Source: Climacteris rufus (Eukaryota > Chordata > Aves > Passeriformes > Climacteridae). Taken from it: 64,000 nucleotides of DNA. A program made the translations under genes and the position numbers. The stretch lies in contig VZRZ01004921.1 in NCBI GenBank assembly GCA_013398175.1, positions 124,001 through 188,000 of the forward strand, in the 5' to 3' direction. The notes beneath the pieces were generated by a model. That model ran no database searches. It was not told where the DNA came from and saw nothing but the letters and a program-made list of their open reading frames with translations. Below are positions 41,601-53,600 of the stretch, piece after piece; within the stretch, counting starts at the first letter, position 1; each line of letters opens with the position of its first letter.

Positions 41601-44600
41601 GACCTTTTAGTTTTTCTCCTTCTTATTACCTTCCCCTGTCTTGCTGAGGTGGGGAGTGATAGAGTGGCTTGGTTGGCACTTGCTGACCAGCCAAGGTCAA
41701 CCAACCACAATATTCCACTTTTAACACTGTTTCTTTTATTTGTCAGTCGACTAACACATTAACATTATATTCTTCAGTATCATATTTGATACGTCCTGGA
41801 CTCTCTTCTGTCAGCTAAATTACAGGGTGACTCAACTCCCTACACATTTAGAAGTTTTGGAATTGATGTGAAGTTTACCAATCAAGAAAATCTGAGCTGC
41901 AGAACAGAATTAGCTACTTGAGCCCTGCAATATATTTAATTATCAATTATTAATAAGTATACCCCATGAATTTTAAAAGTAACTATTGTAAAATAATTTG
42001 GAATTGTAACAGGAATATATATTCTAAAAAATGCTTTATGCATATTGGAGCACATAAGCAATTTATTCTACATTCATTTTTAATAACAGTGTTGCACATG
42101 TAAATTCCAAGTAAGGGTATTTGTTCAACTTGCATAAATTAATACATAGAGGCAATGCTTACAGAAAAACAACAGGAAATAACTATCTTTATGCTACACA
42201 GTCACATGCAATTGTGTGCAATGGGGTAGTGTCATGAGAAGGGTAAGTGTATAGGACAGTATAACACTCTCATCATTATCTAACCTGGCTTTTGAAGAAA
42301 TCTGATTCAGGTTTTTTGAAGCAGGCCTTAACTCTAATACTACTTCTGGAGTCTTCACCTTTGATTTTGCTTTTCATTTGTAAATATTATCACCACATCA
42401 GTACAATATTATTATATTACCTCTATAATTTAAGTGTTTTGAGCAGCCATATTACCTTACACTGAATACTCATCTGTTTAACTAGTACGTCAAATTTGTG
42501 ACTGATACAGGAATATGTCTTGCTGTCACAATGCTCATCATGCTTTAATTTACATCTCTACATTTCCCTAACAGCAATTAAAAAATGAAAGAAATTTGTA
42601 GCAAGAGGATATGAGGATAGGATGACAGCAGCAGCTCCAAGTGTATAAACAGAAATCACAACTCTTCAACTACTGGTAAACATAAACTCACGGACATTGA
42701 TAGGATGTTCTGTAGAGTGCCTGGGGCTCTGCACATTAGAAAATACCTGGCAAGTTAACATAGTACCAAGCATTTTGAGAAAGTCTGTCCTCAGACAGGA
42801 AGGGAAACGGAGCTGTAAGAAAACTGTGATATGGTGTGATTATAGCTAATCTGGAAGTAATTTATTGAGAATTATGTAGGACTGGTCATGCAGCTGATTT
42901 TACTTGCCTGTCAGATAGTCATCAGACTCATATATAGTATCCTAGAACTTGGCATTCTATCATATAAATATATTTCTTGCCTACTGCAACATAGTGGCAC
43001 AGCTCAGGAAAGTTTTCTCTTATCTCTAAAAAATTTGAAGCCAGTCTAAATCAGTACAAAGTAAACAATTGTAAATTACAGGTAAAATGGAGAAATACAA
43101 GAAGGCAGTTCAAAAATTAGCTTGAAATACAAGATGCAAGTTGCATAGCAAGTAGCAATTTATTTTCAAGTCTGTGAGGATCAAATAGTTTTGTATAAAT
43201 GCAGTTCCTCACACCTAAAGAAATGGAATAGAATTGGACAGGGTATTGAGAAGGATGACAAGAATGATTAAAGCTATGAAATATCTTATAGTCTGTAGAA
43301 TCATGCCATAAATATGGTGAATAGAGAACAACTTGTTACTGATTTTTTCCCCATAAGAACTGGAGACATGAAGTGAAAGCAGCAGGTGTCAAGTTCAAAG
43401 CAGACAGAGAAATAACTTCACATATCAAATAAATAAATTGTGTAACTTCTTGCACAAAACTTTGTGGATTTAAGGCATTTACATGGGTTCAAAATAGGAC
43501 TGAATAATTCTACTGAAGCCCCACAGGATTCAAAATATAAAGAACATTGCTAGCTTAAGACTGGCTTAGCTACAGTTGGGTTGAGCCCTTAATTAACTGC
43601 ATGTTTCCAATGATCTTCTGCCCTTCACTAGAAAATCACTACTGGCCAGTGCTAGATGGTCTGGTATACGGAATTTCTGGTATGATTCAGAAATGGATAT
43701 TTGTTCCTTTCAGATAATTAGGTTTTCAGGGTGCAACATGAGGACTTTCTAATATTTATCTATGAGTAAATACCATAAAGATGGTCATCAAAACCACAAC
43801 TTTTAAATGATCTACCAATATTTTCTATGACTCATAAATATAAGTTAGGGTTTTATCATAAAATAGGAATTAAATTTAACATTTATCTCCATAGTAATAT
43901 TGGGGAGGCTGGAACAGAAATAAAACTAAGTAATACTACTTTTCAGAAAGAAAAATTAAATATATTTAAAGACACAACTTGGCTGAAGAAAGGAAATCCA
44001 TTGCATCCCAATTTATATTAAGAAATTCCTGTCTTATGTCTGTCCAAAATAACTGTGCCAGCATCTTTACTCTAAAGCCTCTAGTTCTTTTGTCTCTGAA
44101 TCACTCGATGGCATGTTCTGTTTCTCGTTATCAGATGATTTCTTTTGATGTCCTCCTTATAACAAAGTTTTTCTGTATTCACATTGAAAGAATACAAGAC
44201 TATAAGACATCAAGAGGTGGTAATCTCCTCAGATGGAACTGTTATTTAATCCTTTGAATGAGAAAAACCCAAAAACCAACATGTGTACTAAAGATATTCC
44301 TAATAATCAATTAGGAACAACTTATAGAATAGCAAAATTCTAGTACATTTAATATATAGGATAATCTTGAAAAACAATAAACGGCAAGTATAAGAAAAGA
44401 AATTCATTCACAAAATCCACAAAGTCTGTGAGGGAAGTGCAGAGCTGCTAGTATTTATCTATGTACTGGGTTTGCATGGAAAGGTATTGGTAGTGAGAGG
44501 GCTGCAGGGAGAAGCTGCCAGAAGCTTCCCATATGTTTAACAGACAGAGGGGCCAGACAGTTCCTCAGGATGAACTCCCTGACCAAGGCCAAGCTCATCA

Positions 44601-47600
44601 GCTACAGCAGCAGTGTCTCTGTTATAACATACTTAAGAAGGGGGAAAAAACCCCACAGACACCAAGGAGGGGGAGGTGCTGGAGCAGAGATTCCCCTGCA
44701 GCCTGTGATGAAGACCATGGTGAGACAGGCTGGGTCCCTGCAGTCTATTAAGGTCCGTGGTAAAGCTGATGGAATCATAGGATGGTTTTGGTTGGAAAAG
44801 ACCCTAAGATCACCAAATCCAACCATTAGCCTTAAACTGCCAAGTCCACCACTAAACCACCTCCCTAAGTGTCACATCTACCCATCATCTAAATACGTCC
44901 AGGGATGGTGACTCAATGACTTCCCTGAGCAACCTTTTCCAATGTTTGACAATCCTTTGGGTGAAGAATTTTTTTCTGATATCCAGTTTAAACCTCTCAT
45001 GGTGCAATTTGAGGCCATTTCCTCTTGTCCTATTGCTTGTTACCTGAGGGAAAAGACTGACCCCCACCTTGACACAACCTCTTTTAAGGTAGCTGTAGAA
45101 AGCAATAATGTTTCCCATCATCCTCCTTTTTTCCAAGCTTAGCACGAGTTCTCTTAACCACTCTTCCTGCACTGGAGCAAACTCCTGGCAGGACCTGTGG
45201 CCCTGTGGAGAGAGAAGCCCGTGCTGGAGCAGTTTGCTGGCATGACTTGTGACCCCACAGGGGACCCATGCCAGAGCAGTCAGTTCCTGGAGGATTGCAA
45301 GCTGTGGAGGGGACCCACACTAGAGAAGTTTATAGAGAGCTGCAGCATATCAGAAGGACTCACATTGGGGAAGTCCATGGAGGACTGTCTGCTATAGAAG
45401 GAACATAGACCAACCACATTAGGGCAGAGGAAGAATTTGAGGAGTCTCCCTGAGGAGCTAGGATCAGCAGAGACAGTGTGTGATAAATTGACCACAATCC
45501 CCATTCCCTGTCCCGCTGTGCCAATGCTGGGGAGGAAGTACTGCAAATCAAGAGTAAAATTGTGCCCAGGAACAAGGGAGGGATGGGGGGAAGGTGTCTT
45601 TAATGATTGGTTTTATTCTCGTATTACCCTTGCCTGATTTGATTTGTAACAAACTCAGTTAATTTTCCCCAAGTTGAGTCTGTTTTACCCATGACCGTAA
45701 TTGGTGAATGATCTCTCCTTGTTTTTATCTTGATCCATGAACTTTTCCTTATATTTTCTCTCCCTTGTCCAGCTGAGGGGAGTGGTAGTTTAGCTTTGGT
45801 GGTCACCTGACATCCAGCCAGGGTCAACCCACCACAGTCAGCCTTATCTCAAAGAACTGCAAAAAAACAAGTTTTGATACGGCCAGAGAAAGCACAGCAG
45901 TTTTCACAGTATGTGCAAGAACTGTTATAGATGGCTGTTACGGTGGCCCAGCCCACCTTGGGGCTGAGTGCCATACAGTGGGTAGAATTCCCCGCCCAGG
46001 ATTCCGAGGGCGGATCCGAGGGCGAGGCCCAAGTCCAGGGCTGACACCCAATGTGTGACACTCCTGCAGCATCTCCTCCCTCCCTTCCAGAAGCTTCGCT
46101 GGTCTTTTCTCCCCATTGGTTCGGACCCCTCATGTTTAATAATGTAGTCTATTCTTTATGTATGAAGCTCTGGAACGTTCTGTTAAGTTTGGTTCCCCAT
46201 TGGTTGGTTTGTATCTGTTCCTCCCCTAATGTGTTGTGATTTGTTCCCGGTTACCTCATGTCCTTCCCTTATTGGCTTGCTCCCTTGCTCCCTCCTCTCT
46301 CCAGCCCCCTTTAGAAACTGTTGTCGTGCCCCTCACGGGCCCTTTGCCTGCCTTTCGACCGCAACCCCTGCCCTTCGGGGTGGAAATAAAGTTGGAACTG
46401 AAGACACGGCAGAGGCCCTCTCTTGTCTTTCACCCTCACCGAGTTGCCAGGCAACAGCACTGCTGCAGCCTGCCTTGACTGCTTCTCTCAGGCAGCACAG
46501 AACTGCCGACAGGTCTTTGGTAGCCACGCTGCTGGGGCACCGGACCTTGTCGCCTGCCAAGGCCACCGGGTGGCTAGTGGCCGGAACGACAGATGGCTAA
46601 TCATTATCAGAAGCTCCTGATATCTCTGTCGGTTTTACAATAACTGTTCAGTTTACTTTAGGCTTTCATTTGGTATAGTTGAATTGCTGCTGTTTACTGT
46701 TAACTAAAAAGTTATGTCTGGATTTGCAGTACAATCTTATTAAAATACTACAGTTAGAACAGAGAAATACATTGATTAAAACAAGAAATCAAACATTATT
46801 AACTATTCAGTTATCTGATCAAGAAAGATACACAAGTACACAATTTTCTCATTACTTATGCATATTTTATGGTGAGCGTCCTGAAATGAATAATGACTCT
46901 TTTCTACTCAAAACAAAGACATGGAGTCCCCATCTCTGAATCCATGACAGATACCAGCTAATTGTATGCAGAGGTCAAAAAAAGGGGAGGTAAAACAGTA
47001 CACTTTACCTCAAGTATGGGTGTTCATGTGGACAAATTACTTACAGATGAATAAAATATATTATGGCATCAATAAACTATTACAGTTTGTACTATAAATC
47101 CTTTATTAACTTTTAAATCATGGAAATAGAGAACCAGGGTAACAGGAAGAAAATACATCACATACAGCTATTAGTAAAAGTGCCACAATAATTGTGCTTC
47201 CAGTACTACCTCTTGTGCATATGGGTGTTTTTACCTCATACTATAGAAGATGCTCCATCCATCATTACATGTTATAGATCAAAGCTAAACCTGGATACTA
47301 TAAAATACTGAATATGAGGATTTCTGTTCACTTTTTGTTTCTTTAAATTTTAATGATGGCATCTCATCAGTAACTTTTTTCCCCCCAAAATTTTGAGGTA
47401 CTTGAAGAGAAAATTCTAAAGATACTTTCTCGATCACTTTTTCAACATTTCAAAAAATTTTGTCATCCACTGTTTAAGAAAACAAACCCAAATAAAGAAA
47501 AAAACCCAAACAACATATGTTTAGAAATAAAATTTGAGACTGAATACAAATTTCCAAGATAAATTTGTTTTCCATGAAGATGAGCAAATTATGTATGAAT

Positions 47601-50600
47601 GCACATCTAAACATTCATATCAATTTTTTAATTCCTTGTTTGAAATACTGTAATTATTGATAACACAATATCAATAGTTGAAAGATTTTAGTACTTCCAA
47701 GAATTTAAATTTGCCACATATTATTTTAGAACAGCTTTTTCTTGTGACTTTGTCATACAATGTCACCATATTTGTGAAAGCACAGAGAATAATTTCTTAT
47801 TTTATTTTGAAAGTTTAATTTAAATCAATATTTTTAGTATTCTTCAAGACTAAAAAGAAATCTTTGGTTTGATATGAAGCAATAATTTTTAAATTTTAAT
47901 TTTAAATTAATTTTAGAAAACAGTGTATTAGTAATGGTGGAGTCAAGCAGTTAAAACTACTTTTCTTTGGTTCTAAAGAATAAAATGTCTGTGTAAAATT
48001 ATTAGGGCCCAATATACAAAAATGTGCACTTCTTAGATATTAAAAGAAGTAAGTGGAAAATTTTATTTTAGGCATTAACAAAAAAACAGTGCCTAAAACT
48101 TTGATGCTTTACATAGGATACATATTAATGATATACAGAATATGCAAGCATATATTACCTTCACAGGATGGAGAGGACCCTTCAAATTGCAACTGTGCAT
48201 TCAGTTTGCAGGTTAATATATCTTGTCCAACAAGAGTGAAACCAGGATGACACCTGTACTTTACAAAATCTCCTGAAAAAGTATTGAAAAAAAGTTGAGC
48301 CCCAAAAATCCTTCAAACAGAAGTATATAACAATCTCAGGTGGAAGATGAATTATATTAATAGTTTAGTTTAACTAGAATTCAAGTGAAAACAGAAGAAA
48401 GAAAAAAAATACTATTTTTTTACCTATTTCAAAGTCATCATCTTCTGTAAATAAATCTGCATGTGGAACTGTGGGTGGAGGCTGGCACTTCCTTAGCTGA
48501 TAAGCTGCAAATTTAAGTGAAAAAAAAAAACAAAAACAAAAAAATCCAAACTGGTGTGTTAAAAATTATTTTACAAAAAACATCACTTCATATTCACTCT
48601 TTCCAAATTATCAGAGCTGCACTGAACCTCATGGTCTCTTGGTTACAACATTTTCCAAGTTAAATGTCATGACATGACATGAGGGTGGTGAGGCACTGGA
48701 ACAGGGTGCCCAGAGAAATTGTGGATCCCAGGAAGTGTCTAAGTCCAGGCTGGATAAAGTTTTGAGAAACCTGGTCTAGTGCAAGGTGTTCCTGTCCATG
48801 GCAGGGGTGTTGGAACTGGATGATCTTTAAAGTCCCTTTAAATTTAAACCAGTCTATGATTCCTTAAACAAAATCTCTTGTCTGCTCTTCAAATCTGTTT
48901 CAATAAATCGTGAGCAATCTCATAAGGATGGTGACCACTAAAATGATTGCTGTGTTTCTGAAATGGAGTAGAATGCCTACAACAGCTGAAGAAGCCATGT
49001 CTAGATTTAAAAATTCAAAACAGAAATAAAGATTGTGATGAGAGTGCATATACTAAAGAAACATTGTCCCCTTCATGGAACTAATTTACAATTAGAACAA
49101 AATTCTCTGGACAACTTGATAGTCCTACCCACTTTAGTTTTGGCTTCTCAGTTTAAATGCAGTAGTTGACCATGCATCATGACCTTGTTTTAAAAGAAAA
49201 CCGCAGACCAGAAAAACATTTCAAATTCTGAGTAACAATTTCATAAGGACTTTCCCATGCAAACAGGTATCTTCAGGTACTCTTGTTCTGTGACATTTAC
49301 TCCTGCCTTTGTGAATTAAATCACTGTAACTTTTTGATTTACAGTCTAGAAGGCTAGCAATCTTCCATTTAATATACATATTTTGGGTGACTTAGACAGA
49401 ATCAGAATTAGAAAAATAGTTCAGCATTTCACTTCTGAGTTAGATGCCTAATTTGCAACACCTTTAGCCCTGAATGTAACTTTGAACAAAGTATTTTGCT
49501 GGACATCAGACTTTAAGCTGTTGTTCAACCCTACCATATCATCCCAGAAGCCTTTCTGACCATGAGCCTTAGGCATGGTCAGCTGGAAAACAATTTTAGC
49601 AGAGAGGGTTAAATCTTAATTAATAAATAGGCCAAAGCAATTAAAAAAAGTAAAATCTTAATATTAGATAGTAATTATTAACATTAAATATAGAATACAG
49701 TTTATTAAAACCCTCAAGTTAACATTCTTAGGATTTTTTAAATATGTAATTTAAAAAACTAAAACTTACTGTTATTAAAAAAAAAAAAAAAAGGCAGCAA
49801 ATCCGTAACTCCTGGTAAATCAGTAACCACAAAGCTAAGAAATATTTTTAAAATTCACTAATTTATTGTGGTAATTAGATGTTAATTATATGAAGAAAAC
49901 TGACCGTGAAAATTGAGGACAAAGAATCCTCCTGTTGAAAAATCACTGTGAAATTTGAGGAGGACTTGATTGGTAGAACTGTAAGCTGTTTCCAGAGCTG
50001 TGTTCCCACTGAAAACTCCTAGCTGAGGTGAATTATGGTCAGGACCATCCCTAGAATGTGAAACATAAAAAAGTCAGGTGAAAAACTAATGTTCTTAACA
50101 TTCAGATTAGAAGTCTCCTTTTTCTGGAGAGCAGTTTAAATTTTTGTAAAAAATGTTTTCCCTAATGATAAAATGAGTTTGTTTTCTTTTTGTTTATAGC
50201 AACAAGAATACTCTTTCCTACTTCACAGGATGATATTTTTTAGACTCTGGGGTACTTTGCAATAGTTTTTATATTTACATGGGCAAGAAATTTTAAAAGT
50301 GTGTTCCTGACAAAAATTCTCATGTACACATCAGATCAAGAAAAAACCAAGAAACTAGAAAACTTTTGTAATGCTGTCATATTTCTACCATAGCCTACTG
50401 GTAGCCAGGGCTACCAGTCTTCAATTCATGGTTAATACAGAGTTGGGGAATTTGCAAGTTACTCTTGCCATTTAAATTAATTCCAAAGATTCAAAGGTAT
50501 GTCCTAAGGAAAAGAGCAGGAAAAAAAACAGAAAAAATATTTTGTGTTTCTCTACAGTAGGATAAGACACCCAAAGAAAAATATACATCAGCATTCAGGC

Positions 50601-53600
50601 CCAAACAATCAGAATGAACAAATAAACAAAACTCCCTGCTTTTATCGCTGAAGAATTTTTTGAGCTTTACAACACTTTTTTTCTGGTTGTTTTGTGTATT
50701 ACACGTTTGTGTAATGTTACATGTATTATGTGTTTGTGTATTACATGTATTACATGAATCTAGACTGAGTAAAAAAGCTTTTGTGATATATTATTTTAGA
50801 ATGCTTGAGATTATCTAGAATATCTCTGAAAACCGTTAGCTTTTGACTTTTCACTGTCTTTAAATCAGAAGGATATTTATTCACATCAGTTTTATTGTTG
50901 AAAAGCCAAGCAATATATCTGTATGTATATATATAAATAGATATAGACATATAGATATATGGATATATAACATGCAAGAAAAGACAATCTATGATGCATT
51001 TTACACTCCAGTTTACAGGTAATGCAAATACCAGAAACAACCAAATGTCAGTTCAGAAACAGCTATGCATCTCTATAACTGTCTGAAAAACCCTCACCAA
51101 TAGGTAAAGGAATAGTGGACTGGCTGGCAGATGGGAGCAGCTGTCTCACATAGGAATAAGTTACAATCCTATATTCTGTGCAAACTTTCCTTTTCCTGAA
51201 CTAACTGTAGCATATATGAGAGGTCATTTTGCACAGTATGTGGGGTAAGGACCGGGGTTAGACATAGATGAGGTGTCCAACACCTTCAGCATTATCTATG
51301 CCTGCTTTTGAATGCAGTAAATTATTACACAAGAATTTAAACAGCACTAAGACTTCTTCCTTCAGCTGAAGTCACAAGCTGAATGGGTTTGGGTGAAAAG
51401 AAATATAAATCCAGAGAAGAGGAATATGAAGCTTAAAGATACAGAGGCACAAGGCCTGAAATTTTGAGTTAGAAAATTTTAAAATATGTCTATCAACCAA
51501 GCCAAATATTAAGAAAATCTAAGAAAATCTTACTTAATGCCTAAATTAATTAATGTCCAAAGATCTCAGAAAATTTTGCAAAACATGCCTATATGGTCAC
51601 GAAACACATAATTCAACATGGCGCAGATTATTACATCACTGTGACCTTACATGGCCTCAATTTAGAAAAGAGAGTGCTCAAACATGATCTGATCAATAAC
51701 TGAGTTTGAGCTTCAAAGTATTTTCAGAATAGTATGCTTAAAGAGTTCAGACAGTGATAAATATTTTTTTTTCAGATAACCTTAGAAGTTTTTTATGGTG
51801 TTCTTCAGCACATACGACAACCTAAACAGCAATACTAAGAAACTCTGTAGTTTGGGACAGTGAGATTTGATAAACTAACAAGAAAACAATCATTTCTGTT
51901 TCAAAAAATTACATACCAAACTGCAATGTAGTCATTCACAGGTTCAGTCTGAAGTAAGGTAAAATTGATATAAATTCCATGACCTGGAGGTACAATAATT
52001 AACCAAGTACAGTCCTTGGAATTTGGATATTCATCTGGAAATCCTGGGGAATAAACTGTACCATTCTGAGCAGTTACATTATAGCCACAAGGAGCTGAAA
52101 AGAAAACAAATGAAAAATATTAGTAGCAGAAAATAGTTTTTAAGGTACAAAGGGAATATCAAAACGCTACCAAATTCTAAAAGCTCCACAAAACAAGTCA
52201 ACCTAAGTCTTAAAGACAGCCTTTTACTTGGTTGATTGCTTCTCAGAGAAACACTGACATTTCTAAAAAATAATTTATGCTGATGTCTTTTAGATTTCAC
52301 TTCTTAAAATCCACCAAAATCTACTGGGAATACTGTTTCTATATAATTCTTGAAACTAAGTCAGCACACGATTTAAAAAGAGGCATCTTTTGCCTGTATT
52401 CAAGATCAAAAAACAAATAAGCAAACAAGTCTTGCATGTTTCCATCCAACTGAACTTTAACTGAACTGGAACACACTTCTGGAAAAAAAAAAAAAGCTGA
52501 TTGTTCTTTCACTACTCCAAAACCACTATACTTTATTTCTGACAGGTTTGAGTCATGTTTAATGGTGATTCATTTGCAGATTGTATGCTAATTATCCTTA
52601 TGACAAGTAATATGGAAATACAGATATAAATTAGCGCACACTTGCTGAATGAAATCTGTAGCCAAATCAAAGCTATTAAAAGGTTGACTTTATTCAAGGG
52701 GGTTGACTTTACTCAAGGGTAGCAAATATGTGACAGTGTGCTCTTTTGAGTCTCAGTTTGGAAGTACTGACTGAATATGGATGAAAGCATGTATCTGACT
52801 AGACACATGACCCTTAGTGCAAATTAATGAGTCTCACTCATTAGAGTGAGACCTTAATCTCATTTATGGGCACTCAGTCTTGCTCTAGATCTTTTCTCAT
52901 TAGCTCTTACCATAAAGCTTATGTTATTATTGTCAGGGTTCTTATGACTCTCCTTCAGACCCTCTTCATGTCTTTTTCAACTTAACAAGTGATGGAAAAT
53001 AAAAACAGAAAAAAAAAAACAATTAAAGGAAAAAGGAGAAAACAAGAAAGGAAAAGGGAAAAGGGAAAAAGGAAGGAAGACTGAGAAATGCAGAGGGATG
53101 GAACATTTTCTGTGTGGTTTAAATCTGCTATACTACTGAGGTAGAAGGCCATCTGGCCAGTTGATGAGTAGCTCTTTTTGGAAGAATTATTTTAATAATT
53201 ACTGGATTTACAGGACAGGTTAAGGAGGCTTTAACCACTTCACTTTCTTCATCCATATCAGTACTAACTTGTAGGATGAATTTAGCACATCTTTCCATCT
53301 GGATGCAATGCTGTGAAATGTGCTCTAGGACGATTCTGCTGGAGCAGGAGGTTGGACCAGGTGACTCACTGTGGTCCTTTCCAACCTGACCAGTTCTGTG
53401 AGTCTGTGATTAGGTGAACAGAATGGCACCTGCTCCCGAACCACAGACTTTAGTGGCCAACAAAGGAAAGCGGCTACAGAAAATGTAGGATTAGTTCTGT
53501 CTGATTCCTGGTTGCAGGTAGAGACCAAGGGCATCTGACACCGTCTATCAGTTCTGAGAGTTCTGATGAAAATGTGACTCAAGTCCACTTTTTACTCTTC

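Larger units (their letters stand above)
36225..48158 (-). other. CSMD1: CSMD1 intron between CCP13 and CUB14 exons
   Basis: At 11.9 kb this is the longest complete intron here and the main landing site of LTR elements: solo LTRs at 37484, 41132 and 45936, a CR1-interrupted LTR at 44462-45836, and an old CR1/L3 fragment at 43222. The stretches 36225-37483, 38051-40480, 41715-43221, 43691-44461 and 46598-48158 show no repeat or exon that I recognise, apart from a short duplication near 37085. Confidence 0.75.

Noticed and set aside
45849..46620. Overlapping open frames on both strands near 46 kb
   Set aside because: They lie within the GC-rich solo LTR, where long chance frames are expected; no protein motif is present.
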